Shown piece after piece: positions 45,635-58,500 of a stretch of DNA of 64,000 bases. The stretch lies in contig JADNRV010000015.1 of assembly GCA_015499995.1 (NCBI GenBank), positions 434,001-498,000 on the forward strand. The letters are read 5' to 3'. The position numbers were made by a program, and so were the translations under genes. The notes under the pieces were generated by a model. The model searched no databases. It saw only the letters and a program-made list of their open reading frames with translations, and had not been told where the DNA came from. Positions within the stretch are counted from its first letter, which is position 1; the number at the start of each line of letters is the position of its first letter. The stretch is from Flammula alnicola (taxonomy: Eukaryota > Basidiomycota > Agaricomycetes > Agaricales > Strophariaceae).

Positions 45635-48071
45635 ATGTCAGAACATCCTCGTCTGCCCTCTTCTCCCCCGTCTTCCTCTCCAGGAAGACTACCTTCCATA
45701 GCAAGACCTGATTGGCCCTGGGCCGCCCGCAGTTATTCGCACAGGAGCCAACAATCTTCCCCGCATCCTTCTATCCAAGGTTCCAACTTGCAGAGTGGCT
45801 GGGACCCGAGAGCCTCAGTTTCGTCAACAAGCAATCAAGGCGGATACTCTGCAAATCAGCAAGGGAGAGCCCCGTCAACTCCCAAACCTCAGGCTTCTGC
45901 CAACTCCACCATGGCATTTTCTCCGGGAGAGACCACAAGACAATGGACATTCACCGTAATGAGCGACGAAATTTTCATCAATGAAGTATCTCATCTGTGG
46001 ATTCTAGGGATTTGAATGGGCTGTTCGTGACGTTCACAAGCTCAGAAATTTCGTTGAAGGAGTCGAGCCCACTCTTCTCGAAGAAGGAACCCACCCATCT
46101 GGCGCCGAAATTGGAGACTTTGAGATACTCAAACAATCTCCTATGCTGGGAGATCACAAGTTCAAGCTGGAGATTGGTGAGTTGAACTTATCTACTGGCT
46201 AGGCTGGTACTTACGGAAGTCTCAGCTCCCACAGTCCACGTTGATGGTGCCACTCCCTCTTCGCCACCAACGCTATCTCTTTATATCACTTCTTTGATGC
46301 TAGACTTTGCTCAAGGAGATTACGAAACCCATGCATCCATGATGGCCGCCATTAAATGCCAGGACGATCGTGTTGGTGCACGAGGAGCTCGACCAGACTG
46401 GGTTTGGGAATTCTGGCAGAACGATTGGGTCTTTCGACGCGAAAGCGAGGTCTGGGGTGAGTTGAATGCGACCACATAACGCGACTCCGCTGATATCGCT
46501 GCACTTAGAATGTCCTTTGCCACCGCTTAGCTTGCTGCTTGAAAATTCAAGAATCCAAGTTACGGACTCTATGATTATATGCGTGCAGATACACAGTCCT
46601 GCTGGGCCTTCGATCCCTCAACAACCTTCTGTATATTATGTGCCTCGAGACCTTCTTGATGGACTTGAAGCATCGTTAGACAACCCCAGTGAGTTTAAAA
46701 CCTACGTTCGTGCTTCATGTGGAGGCTCACGGATGCATTTCATTATATCAGATACTGGTGATGTCCGATTCGTGTGCTTGGAAAAATACACGGGCAACGA
46801 GGGATCTCCGAGACTTAGTATCAATTCCGCCACGTCTGGCTCCGTTTCGCCATACTCTTCTCACGCAACAGCTCGCAAGAGGATTATCTACGCCCATTCT
46901 GATATCTTAATCCGCCGTTCAGAATATTTTGCCACCATGTTTTCTTCATCTTTTGCCGAAAACTCGGCGGTATCGAGTGGCGAAAGGAAACTATACACCG
47001 TGGTTGTCGAAGAAGCCGATTTTGAGACCATCTACTGGTTGTTGAAGTACTGTTACGCAAACTGGCTGTTGTTCAAGCAGAACGACGACCCCAGAGATGC
47101 TGTAGAAGGCGTAGGTGCAGGCTGGAGCGCTAGGTGGCTCAGTGGGCATCAGGGTGAGTGGGATTGGAAAGATTTTCACCAAGGAGGCCACAGCGAAGAT
47201 GGGATTGCCGACAACAGAAGTGCAACTAGCGGCGAGAGCTTGCCTGTCAGCTCTATTGCCAGCCGATCAACGAGCAGGAAATCGGGAACGTACCATCCAA
47301 ACACCGCACACGATATTTCTCCGGCTGCCGTTGCTACTAGGTCGAGTCCTGTTAAGTCTATGCCGCTCTCGGGTGGTAGTACTTCGCGTCAACCTACAGC
47401 AACTGCCAGCTCCTCCCGTACTACGACTAGGGGGGCGGCGGTTCCATCAACCTCAAACCCCGTCTCTTTGAGCGCGAGTGGGTCTTCGTCCGGCATTCCT
47501 ATTCCTAGCTCGAAGCCCGTCCCAGTTCCGAGCTCGGGCAATTTCCCGACATCGCCACAATATCCTGTTTCTCCTCGCTCCAGCAGGAACCCGGGTGCCA
47601 TTTCCAGTCCTGACCCCCATCCACACCCAACGCCTGCGCCTGGAGCAGCGTCGGCGTTGTCAGTGTACCAAGTTGCGCATCGGTACATAATGCCCAACCT
47701 TGCGGCGCTCGCGCTGGAACACATGATGTCTACGATTACTCCTCAGTCTAGCTTTGCTCTTCTTCTCGCCACATCTTCATGGGACGAGTTGCATACTTTG
47801 ATAGAGGTTAGGGTCCTGTTTGCTTCGATGACTTTGCTTGTGCACTGACCATTGTTGTTATTAGGACTTTGTTGTGGAAAGATGGGACGAGGTCTCAGCC
47901 TCTACAGAGTTTGAACAGTGTTGCAAAGAGGTCGCCGCTGGAGAGTGAGTTGATTTTACTCCGTCATTATTATGTATGTGAGATACTCAAGTTTCTTTGT
48001 ACAGATGGGGTCCGGACGGTGGAAAGACTTTAATGTCCGTGTTTCGTCGTCTTCGTTCTCCGACTACATGA
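45635..48071 (+). CDS. BTB/POZ domain protein
   Basis: The 721-residue protein has exons 45635-45955, 46008-46176, 46226-46456, 46509-47806, 47865-47944 and 48005-48071. The first ~100 residues are Ser/Pro-rich. A MATH-like or other beta domain follows (RQWTFT, then GFEWAVRDVHKLRNFVEG and later DWVWEFWQNDWVF). A BTB fold lies around 360-430 (IIYAHSDILIRRSEYFATMFSSSFAE, then EADFETIYWLLKYCYANWL). The BTB is interrupted by ~200 residues of low-complexity Ser/Pro sequence before the C-terminal YQVAHRYIMPNLAALALEHM helix. Such proteins often act as Cullin-3 adaptors, but this one has no verified partner. The ATG at 45635 was chosen because the upstream frame is non-conserved in appearance. Confidence 0.8.
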
Positions 48072-48183
48072 TGTGGTTTGTACTATTCTGTACACTGTGA
48101 CTTGTCCACAGCTCTGTGTAATATTATCGATGCTGAGTATATCATGATAGCAGCATAGATATTAGAGGTATAAGTCGGATAAA
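48072..48183. other. Short convergent spacer
   Basis: This is 112 bp between the BTB gene and the minus-str membrane-protein gene. Nothing was seen. Confidence 0.5.
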
Positions 48184-49194
48184 TTAACAACTGCCATCTT
48201 CCAAGTCCCAGACGCCGTACACCCCCCAAAGCCCCTGAAGAGTACGTCAGCCATTAATTTAATCGTGCATTACCCTACGACTTACCTGGTCTTCGCAGGT
48301 TGTTGGTTTCAGTGTTGATATCCCGTGAATACTCGCAGGCGCTGTTTTACAGAGCGTCATCCAATCCTCTCCCTTCTTGATACCCCACAGGCGTGATTGG
48401 AAGCGCTGAGCTGCAAGTTTCAGCAGGTAAAATTTATCCATGAACATTGAGACTGACCCGCAGCTTTGAGCCCGGTTCGACGCATCCCTGGACGGGAGAC
48501 GAACGATGACATTGCGTTATTTTTTTGTGTTGTTTTTCTGTTTGCCTGGCTTACCTTGTCTGTGACTTTTCCCCAGCGTGCTAGGCAATCATCTTCTCCG
48601 AAGTTGATGATCCAATGACCTATGACTCCTCCAAATGGCCACTGAATGGATCAAAATCAGACCATCAGTCGGAGAACGGGGAAACGGCCTCCTTACTTTG
48701 CTTTCGCAAGACGATGGCTTGGGAACGATGATGCCATGGATCATCACCTCGGTGTGCTCGCAGGCTTCTACCCATTTCGCATAGAAAGGCACGTTCCATA
48801 ATCTTGCCGTGTACTCCCTTGTCCCAAAAGCCAGACAGCGCGAACTGGGTTGTGGCTCGTCCCAATACAAACCCCGAGCCTTGTGGTTGTCATGAGGCGA
48901 AATTTTGTCCGGCTTGCTTTCCCTGTGAGCTTCTTGCAGTGGTGGTTCTTCGTTTTTGATGTCCTCTTTTTTGGCTGATAACCATGGGTCTGGCTGCCAG
49001 TCTTGGACATTAGAAACTGGTAAAGGCGGTTCCGGAGTGGCTGGAGATGTCGGATGCACCTCCGCCTGCGCCGAAGGCGAAGGCTTCCATGCCGTCATAT
49101 AAAATGGTACTGCGGCGAAGAGAAGGAATATCACGACAACAGCTATTATCGCTTTGGAAGCGCCCTTGTCTTCGTCAAACGACACGGCAATCAA
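48184..49194 (-). CDS. Single-pass membrane protein with C-terminal Cys/Trp-rich domain
   Basis: This appears to belong to a family common in mushroom genomes with no assigned function. A short hydrophilic start is followed by a membrane segment (AIIAVVVIFLLFAAVPFYMTAW), a charged linker and the ordered domain YWDEPQPSSRCLAFGTREYTARLWNV. Then come HWIINFGEDDCLARWGKVTDK, GCVEPGSKLR, RFQSRLWGIKKGEDWMTLC, TTCEDQ and GLWGVYGVWDLEDGSC at the very end. Cysteines are regularly placed, suggesting disulfides in the lumen or outside the cell. The true start is uncertain: the open frame at 49194 has no ATG, so a first exon probably lies upstream (to about 49300). At least three introns were inferred. 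Confidence 0.7.
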
Positions 49195-49848
49195 GTTCGA
49201 CTTCTCATTCGCATAGCTATTCCTGCGCTCAAGAGGCGTCTAGCCGGTGAATAGGTGATAAAGGCTAACCTTGTCGCATAATTTGGAACGTGGTAGGTTC
49301 GACCACCCGATCTACGCAGCCCAATAAAGTTTAAAAGAGAGGTGTCGTTCTGTGAGGAGGCGTTTATGGACAGAGTGGGTCGTCACCGACCCGTTATCTT
49401 TAGAATGACTTGAATTTGAACCATGGAAAGAGTAGGAAGGCTGAGAGCTATCCAACATTGCGTTAGGTTAACGTGAAAGGTGAAATCTGGGAAGAAGAAA
49501 TGCCTCAGTGAGAGTTGTTTCTTGGGTGACATTCAGAGTCAAATGCAGACGGACTTTTTCCGGAGGCGAATGCCCTTATGTGGCGGGCTTTTGGAGTCGC
49601 GCGCAAACGGCCATGTATTTTTGTAGAGTCAAGTATTTTCGCTGAGCATGAAATGAGGGATTTGAGGAGTGAAATGGCTCGATTTGCCTATGATGTAGCT
49701 GCAGGCACCTGCGTGTTCGCGATCCTGTCTAGATCTGAGATCCCGCGAGTTGGCCAATGTCAACCAGCAAGCCCAGACCTCGCATGGCCCTTATCTTCTC
49801 GCCGCGTATCTGTTCTCTTGTTCCTCCTTCTTTTCTCTCAGAACCACC
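49195..49848. other. Divergent intergenic region
   Basis: About 650 bp between the membrane-protein gene and the oxygenase gene. It probably contains the missing first exon of the former near 49250-49330. Otherwise no feature was seen. Confidence 0.45.
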
Positions 49849-51245
49849 ATGATTTTCGGCCGCGTGAGCATCCTTGTGCGCCCTTCAAGAATCATCTTAA
49901 AGCGCCACCTTTCAACTCCTGCTCCATCGTTCACTATCCCAGTTATCAACTTTGCCAAGTATCGCACGTCAACTTCTCCTGAAGAGAAGAAGAAGACCGC
50001 AGACGAAATAGTCAGCGCATTCAAAGACAGTGGATTTGTTTATCTGTATAACCATGGTGTAGAGACAAGTATGTTTGAAGCCTTGTAGGGTATTCATCAC
50101 GACTCTGACTCCAGGATTCATTAGCCGAAGTTCAGAATGCCTTCCAAAAGGTGAGAAGACCCCTGTTTCCGATACACAATTTGTCATTGACGTCTTCGAC
50201 AGAGCGCAGAGTTTTTCAGCCTACCGTCTGAAGTAAAGGTGAGTAACCACGAGGTACAAGCATTTTTGTCTGGAATTTAATATCACCCTTCAGCATAATC
50301 TCGCTTGGGAAGACCCTCGGTCCAACCGCGGATATGTTGAGATTGGTCGGGAGCGCGTCACCCAGTCCACAGACCCCGCCGAAATCGCTGCTCTCCGTGA
50401 AAAGGCCCCTGACTTCAAGGAAACCATGGAAATTGGGAGAGATTTTGACTCTGTCTGGAAGAACCGGTGGCCATCCGAGCAGCTTGCACCAGGCTTCAAG
50501 CAAACTATGCTAGATTTCTACGAGGTGAGTTCCTTATCGTAATTGTTTGAACCCCTTACAAAACCAACAGGTCTCGTAGACATGCCACGAGCTTCATGTT
50601 CATGTTATGCGCTCGATAGCACTCGGCCTCGACCTCAAGGAACATTTCTTTGACGAGCAGATTGACGAGAAGTGCCACAACATGCGACTCTTGTCCTACC
50701 CACCCGTCAAAACTGGTCTCCTGCAGCACGAAGGACAGGCACGGGCTGGTGCTCACAGTGGTTTGTCATTTCTGCTTTGTTTATTATGTGTCCGAACTCA
50801 TAATTATTGAATTAAGACTATGGTACATTAACACTCCTTTTCCAAGACTCTGTTGGTGGCCTGGAGGTACAGAGCCCGCACACTGGTGAATTTATCCCGG
50901 CAGTCCCAATTGTACGTAATTTCCGACTATTTTCCTTCCATGATTTTCCCCCTCATAATCATCACCATATAGCCAGATACAATTGTAGTCAACGTTGGCG
51001 ATCTCTTGGCTCGCTGGAGCAACGATGTGCTGCGCTCCACGCTGCATCGTGTAGTGGCCCCGGCTACTGAAAAGATCAGCGAAACCGAGGCCCTGACGCC
51101 TAAACGACAATCGATTGCATATTTCTGCAATCCCAACTTCTCTGCTGAAGTGTCTTGCTTGCCCAACTGCGGAGACGCGGCGAAATACCCTTCCGTCAAC
51201 GCTGGCGACTATATCGTGGGACGTCTGGCAGTAACCTATACGTGA
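49849..51245 (+). CDS. 2-oxoglutarate/Fe(II)-dependent dioxygenase (isopenicillin N synthase-like)
   Basis: The 353-residue enzyme has exons 49849-50068, 50125-50150, 50203-50238, 50294-50524, 50580-50760, 50817-50911 and 50973-51245. The N terminus MIFGRVSILVRPSRIILKR followed by HLSTPAPS looks like a mitochondrial presequence. The DIOX_N region (IPVINFAKY, DSGFVYLYNHGV, AEFFSLP) leads to the double-stranded beta-helix with iron ligands HSD (AHSDYGTLTLLFQD) and His in RSTLHRV. The 2-oxoglutarate-binding Arg lies in KRQSIAYF. All three iron ligands are present, so it should be active. The substrate is unknown. Start chosen at the ATG that opens the basic leader. Confidence 0.88.
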
Positions 51246-51391
51246 TTTTCGTGATGTGTGCGTAAATGACTACATGCATTGGACACTTCCTATCGATGCC
51301 CATCGAATGTATCATACAATATTCATTATTTGTAAAAAGCTATAACCCTTCGAACTCGTTCAAGAAACACAGCGGAGCATGAAATTACTTA
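51246..51391. other. Short convergent spacer
   Basis: 146 bp, AT-rich, nothing seen. Confidence 0.5.
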
Positions 51392-52537
51392 TCAAGAGAA
51401 ACGCCTCCGCATGATGGCCTCCAATGCATCATCCATTGCACCACTATCCATAGTATCACGGTCCATCGCCGCAAACTCAAACAGCCTCCGTTCCGCAGCT
51501 GTCCATTTGCTGATGTCCCACTTTGCTGGCCCACGAAGAGGCATCCTCGGGACTCCTGAGAGGTACTCTTTGTAATCCTTCCAGACTCGCGATAGCTTGA
51601 AGTCATCGTCCTCATCGTCCTCATCATATACTTTTCCCTGGGCATACCAAGGCTTGATCGTCTTGCCAGAGGCGGCAGCGGCAGCCCTCTCGTCGGCTAT
51701 CTTCTTTATTTTAGCTCTGACTTCCTTCTTCTCGTCCGCGTCCAGTCCATTGGCCCATTCCTGCAGCTGCTCCAGTTCGAGCGCGAAGTCGTCCTCAGTT
51801 TTGCCTTGGAATAGGCGGCGTGCGATGCCCTTGCATAGAGGCCCATACATCGAGTCGCACCCTTGTCCTTCCATTTCTTCGCTGAACTTGAATAGCTTTT
51901 TCAAGACGGTCTCGAGACTTGGGAAAATCTGGGGGGTAAGGCAGTCTTCCGCGTCCAATCCTCGGAAGACGGCGATGGCCTCAGCTCCTATGGTCTTATT
52001 GGTAATATCAACGCGGTCTCCGTCGTCGCATTCTGTGAAAAGTCGACTTGGTTAGCGTTTAGGTAGCATATATGCTGGTATGCGGGCAGAAACTCACGCG
52101 TCCATACAGACTCGAAATCCACAAAAATGACCAAACCTTCGAGGAGGTAGTAGGCGTCCTCCCAGTCCTTCTTCTTGATCTTCGTGTGCAAGGTGGTCAG
52201 GGTCTTGTCGACAAGGTCCAAGACACCATAAGAGAAAAAATCTGACGCGTGAAAAACGGTCGCGTCAGTGTCAAGATCGTTGTCGCGTTCGACGCGTACT
52301 TCATGACTGACCGTTATAAATATACATGTCAAATGCATCTGGATCTCTGTCGGCGGCCTTCTTGAGCAGGTTTTCAGCGATATCTTTACCCTTGGTAGAT
52401 ACAAAGGTCTCGATTTCGATGAACGTATGTCCAGCTGGGATGGTCTGCGAGTGCAAAACGCATCCAGGTTATAAATACGCGTCATTTCGTCAAAACGAGT
52501 CATTGGATGATGGTTTACTTACGGACGCTTCAGACAT
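51392..52537 (-). CDS. Uncharacterised acidic/helical protein
   Basis: I do not recognise this protein of about 290 residues. Four introns are inferred: a first exon of only 15 nt (52537-52523, MSEAS), a second starting TIPAGHTFIEIETFVSTKGKD, a third starting DFFSYGVLDLVDKTLTTLH, and the last starting QCDDGDRVDITNKTIGAEA. The sequence is strongly charged and mostly helical, with HTKIKKKDWEDAYYLLEGLVIFVDFESVW in the middle, an Asp/Glu run (DEDDEDDD) and an arginine-rich end. Repeated splice joins that each restore frame support a real gene. No membrane segment, signal or catalytic motif is visible. Confidence 0.7.
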
Positions 52538-52957
52538 TTCGTAGGGAAGAGGCAAGTTGAAGTGCGAGTGTAATATGAGGTGGCAGGAGGAAAAATCTAG
52601 ACTATATATGTGAAGACCCTGGCAGTCCTTATATATACGCGTCGGCAGCTCATCAGAAGTTAATTAGGCAAACAGGGGTGAACATAACGATAGCATATAT
52701 GCGCATATTACAAACAAAACAAAAAAGAGGACGGTGACGGGGAGTACATAGCCAAGTTGATATATGTAGGAGAGTTCAATGAAACTGGAAGCCTAGTGAT
52801 AGCAGGAATAAAGTGAGAATTTGACAGGAATTGTGGTAAATCTATCCATATATGCGATGAAAAATGAAAGTAGGTTCATGGATGGTTGATTGAATATTGA
52901 TGCTGAGAAAGAGTGGCATATAACAGGAACTTGAAGTGATGAAAGAGTCCTTGGGGT
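52538..52957. other. Intergenic region upstream of the acidic gene and 3' of RCC1
   Basis: 420 bp, AT-rich, containing the promoter of the minus-strand acidic-protein gene. No gene was seen. Confidence 0.5.
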
Positions 52958-54721
52958 TTATTTTTTACGGAAAAGGCCCATTGTGTGCTGCCCACCGCAC
53001 GAAACAGCAGCAGCGAACCAGGCACCACCGTCCTTGCGCACAACGACGCGTGGTGTCCTCACTTCTTCCTCCTCACCCAGGCCGAGTTCGCCTTGCACTC
53101 CCTGTCCCCAGGAGTAGAGCGCACCACCTCTTGTAACAGCCGCGTTGTTGTGAACTCCACACGATATTTGGATGACGGGATCATTGGGATCAGGGAATGC
53201 CACCAACGCAGGCTCGGCAACAAAGTCCGGGTCAACCTGGTCTTGGAACGCAGGGTGATCCTCCGCAAGTCCGAGCTGGCCGGCACTAGAGCGACCACAG
53301 GCGTATACCTTCCCAGATTGAGTGAGGAATAGTGTATGGTGATTACCGCCATCGATCTGAACAACGACATCGTCACCGAGTTCCGCCTTGCTGAGACCCT
53401 GAACCTTCTGAGGCAGTTGAACAACAGAGTCCTCGGAAGATGCCCAACCCGTTCCAGTCTGACCCATGCTGTTCAATCCCCATCCCCAGACGTCGCCGTG
53501 ATCGTCGACAGCGAACGAATGGAAAGATCCAGCGCCGACTGTAGTTGCTTTGCGGGCACGCGTTCCAAGAGTAACTTTCTCAGGGACAGTGCCATGAATT
53601 TTACGGCGCTCCATAACCTTCCTACCGAGCTGCGCTTGCTCGCCAGCTCCCCATGTGTAGATATGTCCGTGCGTAGTCAGAACGAGAATATGATTGCCTC
53701 CCGATGCAATCGAAGAGACCTTTTCAATGTCACCCGGCTTGTGACTCAGCTGCAATATCGAGACCGGGGTATATTGATGCTTGAGGCCGCTGGAGAAGCC
53801 GAGAGATCCCTCGTTGACCTAGAATATCAAGTTAGGCGAATGCGTATCTTGGAAAAAAATTCAACGCATACCCGGAAAGAACCCCATACGCGCAATTCGC
53901 CTTTATCGCTCACGGCAGCGCAAATGCTATCACCAGCAACAACTTTGACAGCGCGGAATCCCTCATCAACCAGAGTTTGCAAAGGATGAGGATACGAAGT
54001 GAGATCATCGACATTCAGGAAAGCGCCGGGATTATTAGGGTCTGGAACATCCTGGGTGATTCGACCGAGAGCGGCGTCGTCATTAACGCCGCATGTCCAC
54101 ACCTAGCAAGTCGATGAGATATGCACTCGGAAAGTGACTCGATTTACGTACCGTTCCTTTTTCATCGATAAAGACGGTGTGCAGTCCACCTGCTGCCACA
54201 TATTCCATGCCAGCATTATCCTCTCCAAAGGTACCTTTTTCAATCTGCTCTTCTGCCCATGTATTTCTCTTTGGCTTGGGTAGTTCCTCGAGATAATCAG
54301 GTCCCATCCCAAACTGGCCAAAATTACCCGTCCCCCAAGCGAAAGGAAGGAGGCCGGGCCTCTGCTTTTGTGGGATTGAGGGTAGTGGATTGAAATAGGG
54401 CTTCAATTGCTGGTGTTCCGCTGCAATATGGCCTTCACGAACGGGTGACAATTTTCTCGATTTTTTGGTGGCAGTTTCTGTGGCAGTTTTAGCAACAGAA
54501 GCTTTTGACCTGGGTTTGCGTCCGGTGGGTGCAGGTGGGTCATTCTCAGATGTCTGCACCTCTGAGCGAGAGCGTTTTGGGGGAGGTGAGGCTGGACGCT
54601 CGGGCGACGCGGCGCGTTTGCTAGAGGTTCCATTGAGTTGTGGTTTAGGTGCCGCCTTGTCGGACGCTGCAGTCGATGCGGGCTTTGCAGACGGCGCACG
54701 AGAACTACGGCGAGGAGGCAT
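52958..54721 (-). CDS. RCC1-type Ran guanine nucleotide exchange factor
   Basis: The 553-residue protein is encoded by exons 54721-54152, 54102-53872 and 53818-52958. A basic, Ala/Pro-rich N terminus (MPPRRSSRAPSAKP, with PPPKRSRSE) probably binds chromatin/DNA and directs nuclear import. Seven RCC1 repeats follow, each with the G-x-N/G-x-x-GQ-x-G pattern: FAWGTGNFGQFGMG, WTCGVNDDAALGR, YTWGAGEQAQLGR, WGWGLNSMGQTG, YACGRSSAGQLG and YSWGQGVQGELGLG. It charges Ran with GTP in the nucleus and drives nuclear transport and mitosis (yeast Srm1, fission yeast Pim1). The propeller appears complete. Confidence 0.93.
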
Positions 54722-55526
54722 GTCTGCGGTCGCTGTGTGTAATACAAGAAATTGTAAAACCCAACGAAAAGGGCAGATGGTGGTGGATGAAGACAGAGAT
54801 CGGAACCGAGAAACAACACTTTCTCAGTTTGGTGGTGGTTCCGGTTCACAGGTCCAAGCGAAGAAAAAAATGCACACGTGACTCACGCGTTATTTATATC
54901 TATTAGGATCGAAGGCCTCCTCAGCTGCCTCTGATGCAGTTGTCCCTCCCTTTGAAGTTTGCCATCCTTCTACCCTCCCTACGTATACCTGACCTACCTG
55001 GAACTCTCCAATTCAGGTAATTGGGCACTCAGAAACCTTTCTTCTTACCTTGTCAGCCCGGCCATAATTAATTGGAGTCTGTCCACGCGAATAAGTAGTC
55101 GGCATATATAAGTGCAACTACTGTACAAGCCAACGAACTCTCGGAGCAATCCGAAGGCTGACAAGTTTATGGTACCCTCGAGCAGTCGACAATCTCCAAA
55201 TGACGTTTGGGAAAGTGAAAATGCGAATGCAGTTCATCATCGCGATTGTTCATGTAGCTAACCTCCTCGCTCGGTAAACGTTTGCGAATCAACTTATCGA
55301 ACTTATATTCTTTAACTTCACCTCTGATGCGCGCGCAAGCTCACGCATCTCGGACTGTGTCCTAAGTAGTTGAGTCTGAAAATAGAGTAGAGCAGCATGT
55401 GGATGTGGGAAGCGCAATGCGGTCCGAAAGGGAAAGATAAATCGTTAACGTAAGTTCATCTCATCCTCCCCCTTTCTTCACCTTTCTTCTCACCCGCAAT
55501 CACTATAAGACCAGCTTTATTTAGCC
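54722..55526. other. Intergenic region between RCC1 and M28B copy 3
   Basis: About 800 bp. The last ~150 bp are homologous to the region upstream of copy 1 (shared CATCTCATCC and CACTATAAGA near the ATG). The rest shows nothing recognisable. Confidence 0.5.
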
Positions 55527-58500
55527 ATGATACTCATGGATATCGAAAAGCAGCAGGCTCCGTCCAAGGAGGTCGACAACTCGCCTCACGAGCGCCGGAA
55601 ATGTCCTGGACAGAGGCCCAAGTCTGCCAGACGCCTTCTGCATAAAGCCATCACGCGATGCGCTACTCTCCTTGTATTCTGGTATCTCATCAAGACCTTC
55701 ACAGACAGAATCCCTCTCGATGCCAGAGTTCGTACATGGAACTTTTCTCCATTCCATAGCCATCCGTTCCCGTACCCCCACCGTCGATTATCTCTTCACG
55801 AACGCGAACAACTCTTTCTGTGAGTCATTTATCTATTGTGCTGCGGAGTATCTTGGCTGAACCGAATGCGCAGTTCTGTCCCTAGTACGGAAAGCGCCCT
55901 TGAAGCATCGCGCGCATATGCCACCCATCCTCATCTTGCTGGGAGTTCCGAGGACTCTTTAGATGCCAAAGCCATTCTTCACCTCTTCCAAGACGAGTTT
56001 GGTATCCCGAAGACAACTCATCTGCCCGTATTCAACGCAGGAACACCACAATCCCGAAATGCAACTTTGCTATTAACGACCTCAGACGCGTCTAGTCATC
56101 CCACTGCATGGATTGACACGTACTATCCGGTCATGAACACGGGACTGGAACAAAGCTTGCAGATCTTGAATGCCGACGGATCACCTCTGTGGACTGCCGA
56201 CCTTGTAGAGGATGGTGATCCTCGGGACGAAGATGCACACAAATATAGGGACGCCGTACCCACCTGGCATGGTCTAAGCTGTGACGGCGATGTAACTGGT
56301 CAACTTATCTACGCGAATTATGGCTTCAAAGAGGTACGCGCTCAAGCCACATATAAACACGGACCGGAAATGGACTCATGGTCCCATTTCAGGATTACGA
56401 CGAGCTGGTTGCCCAAGGCACAAATTTCACAGGCAAAATCGTTCTTACCCGCTATGGGGATAACGCGAGAGGGCTCAAGGTTTGTTAATGAAACCACGAC
56501 ATCTGCAGTAACGAGAGCTGAACTTTCACAGATTAAAGGTGCTCAGGAACTCGGTGCTGCCGGCGTACTTATCTATAGCGACCCACGCGACGATGGATAT
56601 GTAACTGTGAAGAACGGATTTGCTCCATACCCTGCTGGCCCCGCTCGAAACCCAACCTCTGTCCAACGCGGAAGCGTCCAATACCTCTCTTCGTATCCTG
56701 GTGATCCCACTACTCCAGGATATCCCGCATATGAAGACGCAGAACGCACAGAAGGATCAAATATACCCACCATACCCAGTTTGCCCATCTCGTGGCAGAA
56801 TGCACAGAGGTTACTTGAAGAAATCGGCGAGCTGTATGTTCAGACTGAAGACGGCAAGAAACATCTCAGCGGACGGGCAAGCGAGAACAGTATCAGGCTC
56901 GTAAATCATGGTAAGATATTCATATTTTTGGCGACTTATCAGGAATGCTCACAACATTATCAGTCGATACCAAAGTGACTCCGATCTGGAACACCATGGT
57001 TTCTATTCCTGGCCACATTAAGAACGAGGTGGTAATAATCGGCGGCCATCGTGATGGTCAGTCCTTCGTCCACTCTTTCTAATGCACGCATTTTTATAAA
57101 GTTGAAATATAGCTTGGGTTATGGGCGCCGCTGATCCAACGAGCGGGACGGTCTCTCTCCATGAAATTATCCGCGGCTACGGTGCATTGTTGAGGAAGGG
57201 ATGGAAGCCTCTCCGAACAAGTAAGTATGTTCTACATGCCGTTATTTTGCTTTCTCACATATCCTTGCAGTTGTCATTGCGAGCTGGGATGCCGAAGAGG
57301 TGTGTATTTGTCCTGCGATAGTTCTAGGAAATCAATGGCTCATCAAAATCTACACAGTATGGTCTCATCGGCAGTACAGAGTGGGCCGAGGATTTCGCGC
57401 CTTGGATTTCGGAACATGTTGTTGCCTATCTCAACGTTGATGTCTCCGTTGCTGGCTCTCGCCTCTTTGTTGCTGCATCGCCCTCTCTTGCACACCTTAT
57501 GAAGCAGACCGCCCTTGATATCCCCCACCCGACTGATGAAGCTCGGACTCTCTGGGATGCAATTGGAGATGATGGCCCATACAAGGATTTCGTTCAGGGA
57601 TTCAATGAAACCATAGACTCGGATTTCTTGGAATTATATAACCAGAAAGAACACAAACTCCAGGCGTCCGAGACAAAGGTCTACCCTCTCGGAAGTGGTA
57701 GTGACTTCACTGTCTTTTTGCAACGATTGGGGGTCGCCTGCTTGCATCAAGGATTCGATAGCACGGCAACGGATGCACCTTATCACTACCATTCCATATA
57801 CGATACCCAATCGTGGCTGGAAAGATATGCCGATCCCGGTTTTAACCGCCATGTGCGTTCATCTCCGCATGTAGAATCATTATTTTGCTAATTCACACTC
57901 TAGGTCGCCATTGCGAAATATCTCGGTCTTCTGGGCTTGAGGATAACCGATTCTATCGTTCTTCCCATTAATACAACTCAATATTCTTTGGAACTTGATG
58001 ACTATCTCGATGAGTACGTGATAACAAGCCGAAGTTCCTTGTAACTGATTTTTTTTATCAGGGTCGAAAGCTTAGTCCCTTCCTTGGTAGAGAAGGCCAA
58101 GGAGGTTCAGTTCTCCGCGTTGCGTTTAGCTATTCAGAAACTCCAGCAGGCAAGTCTCAAACTTGACGCCGAGAAATTTGAAGCCGAGGAGGACTTCAAG
58201 AAGCTCCTCAAGCGAGTCAGATTCCCAGGCCGTCTTGGAAAGCAGTTTCCGAGACGACAGACTGTTCTCCTACGTCGCGCAGCTGACTGGATCAAGGCAG
58301 TTTTCGGTGTGCCCCCTCCTACAGACGAAGAACTCCAACTACTGAGTCTACGCAGTGCCGGCTCTTGGGAGGAGTACCTCGAATACGCCTCTGAAGTCGA
58401 TGTGGAACTATTCGGGGATCTGGACGATGCTGCTAGCGAGCAGAACTGGAAGGGCCTCCCTTTCCCGATTCGCAGGTTCATCAAGGCCGCCAAACGTGTA

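Noticed and set aside
53336..53989. 217-codon plus-strand frame
   Set aside because: Antisense shadow of the RCC1 repeats, which read cleanly on the minus strand.
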